55,514 nt of DNA from Thiopontia sp964344435 (GCA_964344435.1 CAYFNH010000005.1:1-55514), one strand, 5' to 3'. Shown: positions 15,602 through 24,312, numbered from the stretch's first letter. Numbers and translations are program-made. The notes: generated from the letters alone by a model not told the origin.

Positions 15602-17674
15602 ATGGCGATTGATATGGAGCAGTTTCGACAGGTCTACCTGGAAGAGAGTTTCGAGGGGCTGGAGATCATGGAGTCCGGCCTGTTGGCGCTGGATCCTGGC
15701 AAGGCCGACTCCGAGGAGATTAATACAATCTTTCGCGCTGCCCACTCCATCAAGGGCGGGAGCGCCACTTTCGGTTTTGAAGAGGTTACCGGGTTTACCC
15801 ATATCATGGAGACCCTGCTGGATCAGATGCGCTCGGAAGAGCGAGATGTCACCCCTGAAAATGTAGATTTGCTGCTGCGCTCGGTCGATTGCCTGCAGGA
15901 GATGTTCGTCGCCCTCAAGGATGGTGATAGGATCAATGAGTCCCGTGTCGATGCGATGCAGCAGGAGCTGGAGCAGATGCTGGGCGGTGAGTCGACTTCG
16001 GCTGCAGCCACCCCGGCCGGGGCGCCGACAGGCGGGGAGAGTGCAGCAGGTTGGGAGATTACCTTTGTCCCTTATGCAGGGATGTTGCGTACCGGTAACG
16101 AGCCGTTGCGTATCCTGCGCGCGTTGCGTGAACTGGGTGAGGTCGAGGTTGTGGTGCAGCGTGATGATGTGCCGATGCTGGAGGAGTTGCGCCCGGAAGA
16201 CTGTCAGCTCGGGTGGAAGCTGGTATTGAAAGGGGAGGCCAGCGAAGAGGAGGTTGCCGAGGTTTTCGAGTGGGTCGAGGATGATTGTGATCTGAAGATT
16301 GTGCCCTTGTCTCCAGCTTCCGAGGGTCAAACAGAAGCGGCTGGTGCTGACACCGGGGCGGCGAAGCCTGTGGCAGGCGCAGCTACAGGTAGGCAGGGTG
16401 AGCATGCCACGGAGCGCAAGAAGAGTGGTGGTAAACAGCAGAGCTCTTCCATCCGTGTGGCGATTGAAAAGGTGGACGCACTGGTCGACATGATCGGAGA
16501 GTTGGTGATTACCCAGTCCATGTTGAGCCAGATTGGTGAAAACTTCTCTGTCGATATGATCGAACGCATGCGTGAGGGATTGACGCAACTGGAGCGCAAT
16601 ACGCGTGAGTTGCAGGAGAGCGTAATGCAGATCCGCATGCTGCCGATCAGCTTTGCCTTCAATCGCTTTCCGCGTGTGGTGCATGATCTTAGTGCAACCC
16701 TGGGCAAGAAGGTCGAGTTGGTGGTTAGTGGTGAAGGTACCGAGCTGGACAAGACGGTGCTGGAGCAGATCGGTGATCCGTTGGTGCACCTGGTGCGTAA
16801 TTCGATTGATCATGGTATCGAATCTCCTCAGGAGCGTGTCGCCAAGGGCAAGCCAGAGGTGGGTACGGTCAACCTCAATGCCTATCACCAGGGGGGCAAT
16901 ATTGTGATTGAGGTGGCTGACGACGGTGCAGGTCTCAATAAAAAGGCGATCATCAACAAGGCGGTGCAGCAGGGGTTGATTGATGAAGGGGAGGATCTGC
17001 CCGATGCAGAGGTCTTTGATCTGCTTTTTCGTCCGGGCTTTTCCACCGCCAAGGAGGTTACCGATGTCTCCGGTCGCGGAGTAGGAATGGATGTGGTTCG
17101 CAGAAATGTCCGCACACTTGGGGGTAATGTCGAGGTGACCTCGGTACCGGGGGAGGGCTCCACCTTTACCGTACGTTTGCCGCTGACGCTGGCGATTCTG
17201 GATGGTCAGCTGTTACGCATTGGTAACGAGATTTTCATTATTCCATTGGTATCCATTATCGAATCAATTCAGGTCAACATGGAGCATGTCAACTCCATCG
17301 CTCATCAGGCTGAGGTTTACCAGTTGCGAGAGGAGTATTTGCCGATTGTGCGTCTGCATGAACGGTTGCAACTGGAGGATGGCAACAAGGATCTGCAGAA
17401 GGGGTTGCTGGTTGTGGTTGAGGCGGACGGCAAGCGTGCCGCGTTGATGGTGGATGATCTGTTGGGGCAACAGCAGGTGGTCATCAAGAGTCTGGAGACC
17501 AATTTCCACAAGATGATGGGACTTTCCGGTGCGACCATTCTCGGGGATGGTACGGTGGCCCTGATTCTCGATGTGGCCGAGTTGATGAATGACAGTGTGG
17601 TTACTACAGTAGCGCAGTCGATGGCCAATGCATCGAATCGGGGTGCGCGTGGTAGCGCCCCTGTGATTCACTGA
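15602..17674 (+). CDS. cheA: Chemotaxis histidine kinase CheA (cluster 1)
   Basis: The 690-aa CheA has a P1 HPt with phospho-acceptor H48 (AAHSIKGGSATFGF) and a folded P2-like domain at about residues 150-240 (WEITFVPYAGMLRTGNEPLRILRAL). P3 dimerisation helices, P4 kinase boxes (HLVRNSIDHGIE, VADDGAGL, GRGVGMDVV) and a P5 CheW-like domain to the end follow. It autophosphorylates in response to receptors. The stop overlaps the ParA gene by one base (TGATG). It is distinct from the second CheA downstream of cheZ. Confidence 0.96.
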   Translation: MAIDMEQFRQVYLEESFEGLEIMESGLLALDPGKADSEEINTIFRAAHSIKGGSATFGFEEVTGFTHIMETLLDQMRSEERDVTPENVDLLLRSVDCLQEMFVALKDGDRINESRVDAMQQELEQMLGGESTSAAATPAGAPTGGESAAGWEITFVPYAGMLRTGNEPLRILRALRELGEVEVVVQRDDVPMLEELRPEDCQLGWKLVLKGEASEEEVAEVFEWVEDDCDLKIVPLSPASEGQTEAAGADTGAAKPVAGAATGRQGEHATERKKSGGKQQSSSIRVAIEKVDALVDMIGELVITQSMLSQIGENFSVDMIERMREGLTQLERNTRELQESVMQIRMLPISFAFNRFPRVVHDLSATLGKKVELVVSGEGTELDKTVLEQIGDPLVHLVRNSIDHGIESPQERVAKGKPEVGTVNLNAYHQGGNIVIEVADDGAGLNKKAIINKAVQQGLIDEGEDLPDAEVFDLLFRPGFSTAKEVTDVSGRGVGMDVVRRNVRTLGGNVEVTSVPGEGSTFTVRLPLTLAILDGQLLRIGNEIFIIPLVSIIESIQVNMEHVNSIAHQAEVYQLREEYLPIVRLHERLQLEDGNKDLQKGLLVVVEADGKRAALMVDDLLGQQQVVIKSLETNFHKMMGLSGATILGDGTVALILDVAELMNDSVVTTVAQSMANASNRGARGSAPVIH

Positions 17675-18450
17675 TGCGACGAATCGCTGTTGTTAACCAG
17701 AAGGGAGGGGTTGGGAAGACCACCTTGACCAGCAATCTGGCATTTGCGCTCTCCAGGCAAGGGAAGCGGGTGCTGTTGCTTGATATGGATCCTCAGTCCC
17801 ACCTGGCAGCCAGCCTTGGTGTGGTGGATCGTAGATTGTCTGGAATGGACAAGGTACTGATGCAGCAGGAGCAGCTGGAAGATCACGCCATTCTGGTAAG
17901 AGATAACCTCAACCTGATCCCGGCAGGGAGCCAGTTGGGGGTTCTGGAGAACCAGAGTGGGGGCAGAGAGGAGGATGGGCGGGCGGCATCACCGGGAAAA
18001 CTGTTGCGAGAGGCGATTGATCGCTCTGCCATTCGAAGTGATTTTCTATTGATTGATGCGCCCCCCTCGTCCGGATTGCTGGTGGTCAATATCCTCTATG
18101 CGGTCGATGAGGTGATCATTCCAGTAACGGGAGACTATCTTGGCTTGCAGGGGCTCTCCTACCTGATCGGGACACTGAAAAAATTTGAAACCACCCTGGG
18201 GCATCAGCTCAAGCGACATCTGGTGATATCCCGTTTCAATAAACGGCGTAGGTTGGCGCGTGAGGTTCGGGACAAAATTCATGGGTATTTCCCGGGCGAG
18301 CTGATGAAAACCCCCATTCGGGAGTGTGATGCACTGGCCGAGGCTCCTGGTTTTGGCAAGAGTGTAATTGAGTATCGATGGCATGCGCCGGGGGCGAGAG
18401 ATTTCAAGTCGCTGGCAACGGATCTGCTGAAAGGGCGGGCCTATGCTTGA
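17674..18450 (+). CDS. ParA/Soj-family ATPase of the chemotaxis cluster
   Basis: The 258-aa protein has the deviant Walker A KGGVGKTT at about residues 9-16, the A' motif LLLDMDPQSHLAASLG and the Walker B-like LLIDAPPS. ParA-type ATPases inside che clusters position chemoreceptor arrays or chemosensory proteins. This one is coupled to cheA by a one-base overlap, which supports such a role over plasmid or chromosome partitioning. No ParB is nearby. Confidence 0.9.
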   Translation: MRRIAVVNQKGGVGKTTLTSNLAFALSRQGKRVLLLDMDPQSHLAASLGVVDRRLSGMDKVLMQQEQLEDHAILVRDNLNLIPAGSQLGVLENQSGGREEDGRAASPGKLLREAIDRSAIRSDFLLIDAPPSSGLLVVNILYAVDEVIIPVTGDYLGLQGLSYLIGTLKKFETTLGHQLKRHLVISRFNKRRRLAREVRDKIHGYFPGELMKTPIRECDALAEAPGFGKSVIEYRWHAPGARDFKSLATDLLKGRAYA

Positions 18451-18481
18451 TGTAGCGGTAAAAATGTAATGGAGGCTGGTT

Positions 18482-19051
18482 ATGGGCAACAATGAGATGA
18501 TTGGGCATGATCCACTGGCCTGGATCAAAGAGGAGAGTGTGTCAGAGCCGGAGCAGAGTGTTGCGGGTGAGGTCAACACGGTAGTGGAAGCCGCACCACA
18601 AGCTGAGGAGCCGACAACAACGCCCGAGTCACAGATCACCACTCAGCTAGCTGCTGAAGCGGTTCAACAGAGCGTGGCGGAGCCAGAAAGAGAAAGTGAG
18701 CCGGCAGCAGAGCCGGAGCCAGTGGCTGCGGCACCGGTTGAGCCAGCTACCGAGAATGTTGTCGAGAGCCAGGCAGATCCGCATGTATTCGACCTCGGGG
18801 AGCAGTTGGTCATCTCCAATGTTGGCAAGATACGGGCAGAGTGGATGGAGCGGATTGTGGCTGGTGTGGAGTCTCCGATTACGCTGGAGGGTGGAGCGGT
18901 ACAGAGCATTGATACCGCCGGTTTGCAGTTGGTGATTGCGCTCTCTCGACAGTTTGGCGAAGATGGGATCTCTTGGCAGTGGGGGGAGCGGTCTGAATTG
19001 TTGAAGAGCAGCGCGTCTCAGCTTGGGCTCTCTCAAATTATGTCACTCTGA
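18482..19051 (+). CDS. STAS-domain protein with disordered acidic N-terminus
   Basis: The 189-aa protein has residues 17-98 rich in Glu, Pro and Ala (likely disordered). A C-terminal STAS-like domain follows, with VFDLGEQLVISNVGKIRAEW and SIDTAGLQLVIALSRQF. T145 in DTAGL occupies the position phosphorylated in anti-sigma antagonists such as SpoIIAA. It lies between parA and a CheZ-like gene, so a scaffold or partner role in the chemosensory array is plausible. No cognate anti-sigma kinase is nearby. Confidence 0.78.
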   Translation: MGNNEMIGHDPLAWIKEESVSEPEQSVAGEVNTVVEAAPQAEEPTTTPESQITTQLAAEAVQQSVAEPERESEPAAEPEPVAAAPVEPATENVVESQADPHVFDLGEQLVISNVGKIRAEWMERIVAGVESPITLEGGAVQSIDTAGLQLVIALSRQFGEDGISWQWGERSELLKSSASQLGLSQIMSL

Positions 19052-19078
19052 TCTTGGCATGGCGATTTATGAGCTACG

Positions 19079-19672
19079 GTGCATGATATGGATGAGATAG
19101 AGGTTGCAGAGGGTAACCGCTCATTGGGCTGGAAAGAGCTTCAGGATACGGTGTTGACACTCAATCTTGCGGTTGCCCAGATCCAGATGTCGATGAAGGA
19201 TGGAGAACACTCGGTTTCTACCCTGATTGACTCATTTACCACGCTCTCCGGATGTGTTCAGGTTATTGATAGTGCCAGCGGAGAAATTCCCGACCACCCG
19301 AGCGAGGAGACTAACTGCCGGGTGATCCGTGAAACGGTACAGACCAATGTGGATCTGGTTGCAGAGAAGGTGGGGGCAGCCATTGTTGCCTTTCAGTTCT
19401 ATGACAAACTGACCCAGCGGCTCTCTCATGTCAGTAGCAGTCTTTCGGCACTCACAGAACTGGTTTCTGATCAAGAGCATATTGAGTCTCATCAGGAGTG
19501 GCACAATCTGAGGGAGCAGATCCGGAAAATCTATAGCATGGTGGATGAGGCGGGGATGTACGATGCGATCATGCAGGGTGAGTCACTGGAGAATGCATTG
19601 AAACTGGCTACACAACAGCACGAGCGGCCAGCGGATGAGAGTGATAATTCAGGAGAGGTCGACCTGTTCTGA
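19079..19672 (+). CDS. CheZ-like DxxxQ protein
   Basis: The 197-aa, mostly helical protein is not recognised by name. The segment AAIVAFQFYDKLTQRLSHV has D109 and Q113 spaced as DxxxQ, the arrangement of the CheZ catalytic pair in QDLTGQ/QDLSGQ. The C-terminus is a Ser/Asp-rich linker ending GEVDLF. The position after cheA/parA/STAS suggests a phosphatase or adaptor for the cluster-1 CheY. The GTG at 19079 is used; an in-frame ATG at 19088 is an alternative. Confidence 0.7.
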   Translation: MHDMDEIEVAEGNRSLGWKELQDTVLTLNLAVAQIQMSMKDGEHSVSTLIDSFTTLSGCVQVIDSASGEIPDHPSEETNCRVIRETVQTNVDLVAEKVGAAIVAFQFYDKLTQRLSHVSSSLSALTELVSDQEHIESHQEWHNLREQIRKIYSMVDEAGMYDAIMQGESLENALKLATQQHERPADESDNSGEVDLF

Positions 19673-19753
19673 AAAAAGTGCTATATTATTCATGAAACCT
19701 ACAAGGGTTGGGTGGACAGTTATATAACAATAATCATATTAAGGGGGGAAGTG

Positions 19754-22015
19754 ATGGGGACATTTTTTCGAGATTTGTCGATTGCCAAGCGCATTGCCTT
19801 GTCGTTTGGGATGATTCTGGTTCTCGCAGGAGCTAGTGGCGGGGTTGTGCTGGTCAACATGAATGAGCTGGGGGAGCAGCTCACGGAGATTGTTACCAAC
19901 TACAATGTGAAGATTCAGCTCGCCAGTGATATTCGCGACGAGGGCCGCCAGCGTGCCGAGTCGATCCGTAACATGTTGCTGACCGAGGATGAGGAGAAGA
20001 TTGCCCGCTTCAAGGAGAATTTTGATGCCTCGGTGAAGCGCTATAGCGCACTGATTCTGGAGCTGGATGAGCTCATCGATGATGAGCAGGAGCAGGCGAT
20101 GATGGATCGGGTGCGCAAAAGCTCGGCGGCAACTTTCCCGGTGATGAATGTAATGATGCAGAATATAATGGACGGCTTTGGGGAGGACTCCATCGAGGTT
20201 TTGCATACCGAAGGGGCGGCCTTGCAGTCTGAACTGCTCGCTGCGCTGGATGAGTTTGTCGAACTGGAGAAGTCTCGCATCAATAGTGCAAGTGAGCGTG
20301 CCAAGCAGGTTGCCAAAAGTGGCTTGGTAACGGTGGTTGCCGCCAGTATCGCGATCTTTGTGGTCATTCTGATTGTCTGGTTCCTGCTCTCCCGCTCCAT
20401 GAGTCGACCACTCAAGGGGATTGTGATGTTGATGGAGAGGTTGCGCCAGAATGGTGACTTCTCCGTTCGCTGCCGGGACTATGGCGAGAGTGAACTGGGG
20501 TTGATGGCGGCAGGCTTCAATGAGCTGATGGATTCGCTGCAAACCAATATCGATGCCATTCGTAATGGTATGCGGGAGGTGGCCAAAGGGCGACTGAGTA
20601 CGTTGGTACAGACTGATGCCAAGGGGGATCTGGCGGAGCTGCGAGACAGTATCAATGAGACGGTCAGCGAGCTCAACATGACGGTCAATGAGATCCGTGA
20701 GGTGATGCAGAATGTTGCACTGGGTAACTTTGATCGCACTGTGGAAAGTGGTGCGCGTGGTGATCTGAAGGATCTGGGAGATAATGTCAATGACAGTATC
20801 GCCAGTCTCAATAGTGCCATCACCAGTATTGACGAGGTGATGGGGGCGGTAGCCCGGGGAGACTTCTCGGTACGGGTTAAGGTGCCCTTGTCTGGGGATC
20901 TGGCACGACTGCGCAAACATCTCAATGGTTCACTCGATGCCCTGGGGGAGGCGCTCACCGGCTCGGTTGAAGTGGCGGTGGCGCAGTCCGAGGGTAACCT
21001 GACCTCGAGGGTGGCAGGAGAGCATTCCGGGCAGTTGGGTGTACTCAAGGATGCAATCAATGCCTCGCAGGAGAAGATGTCGCAAGCGGTGGGAGAGATC
21101 ACCCACTCTGCAGTGGCCGTGGCGGATGCCAGTGTACAGATCTACCGTACCAGTGCGGATCTGAGTCAGCGTACTCAGGAGCAGGCTGCATCAATCGAGG
21201 AGACAGCGGCCAGCATGGAAGAGATGACGGCATCTGTGAAGCAGAATTCGGATAATGCCGGACAGGCTGATCAGCTCGCCTCCAGTGCACGCGAGCTGGC
21301 GCAAGAGGGGGGCTCGGTCATGAAGCGGGCAACCGATGCGATGAGTGCAATCTCGGAATCGAGCCAGAAGATCTCCGATATTATTGATGTGATCGACGGG
21401 ATCGCCTTCCAGACCAACTTGCTGGCACTGAATGCCGCAGTAGAGGCGGCGCGAGCAGGTGAACAGGGGCGTGGATTTGCGGTGGTTGCGGGAGAGGTGA
21501 GAACCCTGGCACAGCGCAGTGCTGACGCGGCCAAGGAGATCTCCACCCTGATTGCCGATAGCGCAGGCAAGGTTAATGAAGGGGCTGGGTTGGTGGACGA
21601 GGCAGGACACTCGTTGAGTGAAATTGTCAACAGCATCAAGAAGGTGAGTGACATTGTTGCCGAGATCGCCGCAGCCAGTGCAGAGCAGACAGCGGGGATT
21701 GACCAGGTCAACAATGCCATTACCCAGATGGAGGCATTGACCCAGGATAATGTCACTCTGGTAGAGAAGAGTACGGCAGCCAGTGAGGCACTGAGTCACC
21801 AGGCGGATGGCATGAGAGGGCTGGTCTCATTCTTCCATGTGGAAGGGGTTGAACAGATGGGAGCGCTGTCACAAGATGAGGAGAGCGTGGTTGAAGTGGT
21901 GCTTGCCCCGGCCCCACAGCCGCAGCCTGAAGAGAAGGCAAGACAGAGCAGTTCTCCTGCACCGACACCAAAACCGGCAGCGGTTCATGAGGATGCTGAG
22001 TGGAGTGAGGTTTGA
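19754..22015 (+). CDS. Methyl-accepting chemotaxis protein with tandem HAMP units
   Basis: The receptor is about 753 aa. It has a first membrane helix (IALSFGMILVLAGASGGVVLV), a four-helix-bundle periplasmic sensor (residues about 40-190) and a second helix (VVAASIAIFVVILIVWFLL). A canonical HAMP and four more HAMP-like repeats follow (units starting MREVAKGRL, REVMQNVALGNF, DEVMGAVARGDF, VEVAVAQSEGNL). The signalling hairpin tip is IDGIAFQTNLLALNAAVEAARAGEQGRGFAVVA. The ATG at 19754 follows a strong GGGGGAAG RBS. The last residues are EWSEV, close to but lacking the final aromatic of CheR-tether pentapeptides. Confidence 0.94.
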   Translation: MGTFFRDLSIAKRIALSFGMILVLAGASGGVVLVNMNELGEQLTEIVTNYNVKIQLASDIRDEGRQRAESIRNMLLTEDEEKIARFKENFDASVKRYSALILELDELIDDEQEQAMMDRVRKSSAATFPVMNVMMQNIMDGFGEDSIEVLHTEGAALQSELLAALDEFVELEKSRINSASERAKQVAKSGLVTVVAASIAIFVVILIVWFLLSRSMSRPLKGIVMLMERLRQNGDFSVRCRDYGESELGLMAAGFNELMDSLQTNIDAIRNGMREVAKGRLSTLVQTDAKGDLAELRDSINETVSELNMTVNEIREVMQNVALGNFDRTVESGARGDLKDLGDNVNDSIASLNSAITSIDEVMGAVARGDFSVRVKVPLSGDLARLRKHLNGSLDALGEALTGSVEVAVAQSEGNLTSRVAGEHSGQLGVLKDAINASQEKMSQAVGEITHSAVAVADASVQIYRTSADLSQRTQEQAASIEETAASMEEMTASVKQNSDNAGQADQLASSARELAQEGGSVMKRATDAMSAISESSQKISDIIDVIDGIAFQTNLLALNAAVEAARAGEQGRGFAVVAGEVRTLAQRSADAAKEISTLIADSAGKVNEGAGLVDEAGHSLSEIVNSIKKVSDIVAEIAAASAEQTAGIDQVNNAITQMEALTQDNVTLVEKSTAASEALSHQADGMRGLVSFFHVEGVEQMGALSQDEESVVEVVLAPAPQPQPEEKARQSSSPAPTPKPAAVHEDAEWSEV

Positions 22016-22046
22016 GCAGTTGAGTAGCAAGGTGTTGCGGATACGG

Positions 22047-22075
22047 AAAAAGGGGCGTTGTTACGCCCCTTTTTC
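22047..22075 (+). terminator. Intrinsic terminator after the receptor gene
   Basis: A perfect GGGGCG/CGCCCC stem, extended by five A-T pairs, has a 6-nt loop and ends in a T run. It closes the cluster-1 chemotaxis transcript and could work in both directions. Confidence 0.9.
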
Positions 22076-22100
22076 TCGATCTTATTCATCAGGGCTTTGA

Positions 22101-22128
22101 TTGTTGGGGGCGACTACCGTGGTAGAAT
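22101..22128 (+). promoter_or_regulatory. Sigma70-like promoter for the motA-like/pilZ pair
   Basis: TTGTTG and TAGAAT are separated by 16 bp, just after the terminator and about 60 bp before the MotA-like start. Confidence 0.45.
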
Positions 22129-22189
22129 GATCCCATTGATCGGTGGTGTAATACTGTCCGGAAAAGCTTTGGAATCATAATTGAATCGT

Positions 22190-23056
22190 ATGGTTGGTTT
22201 GGCACTCGTTATTGGAGCGCTGGTTGCAGGTTACCTGTTCTCTACAGGAACACCTCAGCCGTTATGGTGGCCGCTGTTGGGGACAGTGGTTGTGGTCGCA
22301 TCGCTTGGTGGCATGATGATGGCTGCGCCTGCTCAGGGGCTGGTCTCTATGGTGCGGCGGATTGCACGCTTGACCCAACAGCCCCGTGTGGACAGAGAGG
22401 TTACGATGCAGCTGCTGGGGGTGGTCTATGAGCTCTTTATGCGTGCCAGGAGAGGGGGGATGCTGATATTGGAGCCGCATGTTGAGAAACCGTTCGATAG
22501 TTATATCTTCAAACGTTATCCACTTCTGCTTTCAAGTGCGCCACAAGCTGTGGAGTTTTTAGTGGGCTATCTCCGCATGATGGTAGGGGGGCACATGAAC
22601 AGCCAGGATCTGGCAGGGTTGATGGATGCAGAGCTGGCTGCACGTCAACAGGAGCTGGAGCAGGAGATCAGAGTAATGCAGTTGCTTGCAGAGATGCTCC
22701 CCGCCCTAGCAGTTGTGGTTGTCGTGTTGATGCTAGTGGTGAATGTCTCCACAGGAGTCGTGGCTTTCTGGCCTCAGATGGTGCCAGCTCTGACGGTATT
22801 GCTGTTAGCGCTGCTGTTCTCGCATGCGCTGGTACGGCCACTGCGAGGGCTGGTGCAGCAGCGTTATGAAGAGGAGATGGGGTTGTTGCGTACGGTCCAG
22901 CGTACTGTGCGCTCCTATCTGGATGGGTATGCCCCTCAGGTAGCTGTGGAATTTGGGCGTAAAGGGATGTTGCCAACACTGACACCACAATCAGAGGAAC
23001 TGCACCACTATCTGCAACAGATGGGGTTGCATACGGAAGTGGAAGAGGTAGCGTGA
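22190..23056 (+). CDS. Divergent MotA-family protein without MotB partner
   Basis: The 288-aa protein aligns along its length with enterobacterial MotA, not with the PomA-type MotA elsewhere in the window. It has two N-terminal helices, the cytoplasmic core (VVYELFMRARRGGMLILEPHVEKP, IFKRYPLLL, LVGYLRMMVGGHMNSQDLAGLMDAEL), two more helices and the tail RSYLDGYAPQVAVEFGRKGM. R87 and E95 match MotA R90/E98, which contact FliG; P171 and P217 match P173/P222. TM3 and TM4 have lost the small-residue and polar pattern (VVVVVLMLVV, LLLALLF), so ion conduction is doubtful. The next gene is a PilZ protein; no MotB is adjacent. A TTG start at 22181 is possible. Confidence 0.82.
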   Translation: MVGLALVIGALVAGYLFSTGTPQPLWWPLLGTVVVVASLGGMMMAAPAQGLVSMVRRIARLTQQPRVDREVTMQLLGVVYELFMRARRGGMLILEPHVEKPFDSYIFKRYPLLLSSAPQAVEFLVGYLRMMVGGHMNSQDLAGLMDAELAARQQELEQEIRVMQLLAEMLPALAVVVVVLMLVVNVSTGVVAFWPQMVPALTVLLLALLFSHALVRPLRGLVQQRYEEEMGLLRTVQRTVRSYLDGYAPQVAVEFGRKGMLPTLTPQSEELHHYLQQMGLHTEVEEVA

Positions 23057-23063
23057 ATCCGCA

Positions 23064-23948
23064 GTGTGGACGACTCTGCTGGTATGGCCACAGGCCGGGA
23101 CAGCCAATACTCTTGAGGCGATTCAGGTGACCCCGGAAAGTGCAGATCAGGCGATGCGACCGCTGAGTACCGCCGCACTTTCGCGCCACTCCTGGCGAGA
23201 GGTGAGCGGTGGAGAGCGTGAAGCCTTGCTGCAGTTGCTGGTAGAGACCCGCAAACGGGTGCTGCTGTTTGTCAGCCACCTGTCGGATGACGTAGCACAG
23301 GAGAGTGGACAACAGTCGGTGGTTTTGAAATTTGATGTTGAAGGTTCGCGGATTACAGTGAGTGCAACCCGCTCGCGCACCTTCGACCAGCGTCTGGTTC
23401 AGCTGGGAGGCGTGCTGGTTGTTGAGCTTGATGAGGGTCGGCTTCAGGTCGATCTGCATGATATTGGCAAGCGGGCGTTGCCAAATTGGCAGCTGGGGCT
23501 TTCAGCCCGGGTTGCAGACCCGGTACTGCTGATTCAGCGTAGAGGTGCACGGAGGGTGATTAACTGCTCGGATATCCAGTTTCAGCTTCCTGCAGAGATA
23601 AGTAATCCACAGCAGGATATTGAGGTCGAGGACCTCAGTGATCAGGGGGTTGGTTTCTCTCTGTCGGGTGGATTTCAACCATTGACGGTCGGCCAATCTC
23701 TTCAGGGGTGTCAACTCAGTCTACCCAATGGTGCCGTTGTCGAGCTGGATGCGCAGGTGCGAGGGGTGGATCACAAGGTGACCGCAGAGGGTGTCCCATA
23801 TCAGCTGGTAGGCGCCATCTTTGTGGATCTTCCGGCCAATGTCCGCGCCTTGATACAGCGTTATACTTTTCGTTGTGACCTGCATGCTCGCAATCGGGCA
23901 GGTGCGGTGCGGAATCTGGATCGAAGTCTCTCCCATGAGGTGAACTGA
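23064..23948 (+). CDS. YcgR-like PilZ-domain protein (flagellar brake type)
   Basis: The 294-aa protein's N-terminal half resembles the YcgR-N beta domain. The C-terminal PilZ domain carries the c-di-GMP motif RRGAR (RxxxR) followed by DLSDQG ([D/N]xSxxG) about 40 residues later. YcgR/FlgZ proteins bind the stator or switch when c-di-GMP is high. It directly follows the divergent MotA gene (7-bp gap) and is almost certainly co-expressed. The GTG start is uncertain, because the first 16 residues are not typical and a later start is possible. Confidence 0.78.
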   Translation: MWTTLLVWPQAGTANTLEAIQVTPESADQAMRPLSTAALSRHSWREVSGGEREALLQLLVETRKRVLLFVSHLSDDVAQESGQQSVVLKFDVEGSRITVSATRSRTFDQRLVQLGGVLVVELDEGRLQVDLHDIGKRALPNWQLGLSARVADPVLLIQRRGARRVINCSDIQFQLPAEISNPQQDIEVEDLSDQGVGFSLSGGFQPLTVGQSLQGCQLSLPNGAVVELDAQVRGVDHKVTAEGVPYQLVGAIFVDLPANVRALIQRYTFRCDLHARNRAGAVRNLDRSLSHEVN

Positions 23949-24021
23949 GCGCTGTCGGATTTTTGTCGTCTGATTGGGATGGTGTATTTGCATGTATATG
24001 AATGATATGGTGTATTTTCTA

Positions 24022-24037
24022 TGGCATTCAACTTGCT
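24022..24037 (+). promoter_or_regulatory. Sigma54 (RpoN) promoter of the fliM operon
   Basis: TGGCATTCAACTTGCT has GG and GC exactly 10 bp apart and fits TGGCAY-N5-TTGCW. Class-2 flagellar genes in polar flagellates are transcribed by RpoN with FleQ/FlrA-type activators. The predicted start near 24048 lies upstream of an inserted MITE, so the fliM leader would be about 265 nt long. Confidence 0.8.
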
Positions 24038-24095
24038 AGCTTGCTGCTGTCAGGCGGGAATAGTGCTGGATGAGGGCTGCGGGTAGTCAATAATT

Positions 24096-24297
24096 GAACG
24101 GAAGTAACTATTCAGGGATTACCTGAAAATTGTAAAAATAATGACAGTAACTGTTCAGATTGCCTCTGAAATTCGTCAGATCAAGGCAGAAAATGTGAGT
24201 TTACAAGTGTAAATGACCATTTTCTAACCGAGCCTGCGAGGTCGCGCCACACATAGATGGCGGATTTCAGAGGTGAGCTGAATAGTTACGAACGGAA
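24096..24297. mobile_element. IS66-type MITE, copy 1, with 8-bp target duplication
   Basis: The 186-bp element (24104-24289) is bounded by perfect 12-bp inverted repeats GTAACTATTCAG / CTGAATAGTTAC. It is flanked by the exact 8-bp duplication GAACGGAA (24096-24103 and 24290-24297). The ends beginning GTAA and the 8-bp duplication are those of the IS66 family. There is no coding capacity. It separates the sigma54 promoter from fliM, so any fliM transcript from that promoter carries it. Confidence 0.9.
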
Positions 24298-24312
24298 AAC
24301 AGATAAAACAAG

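Noticed and set aside
15569..16888. 439-codon minus-strand frame antisense to cheA (cluster 1)
   Set aside because: Low-complexity His/Leu/Gln translation, fully inside a well-supported gene.
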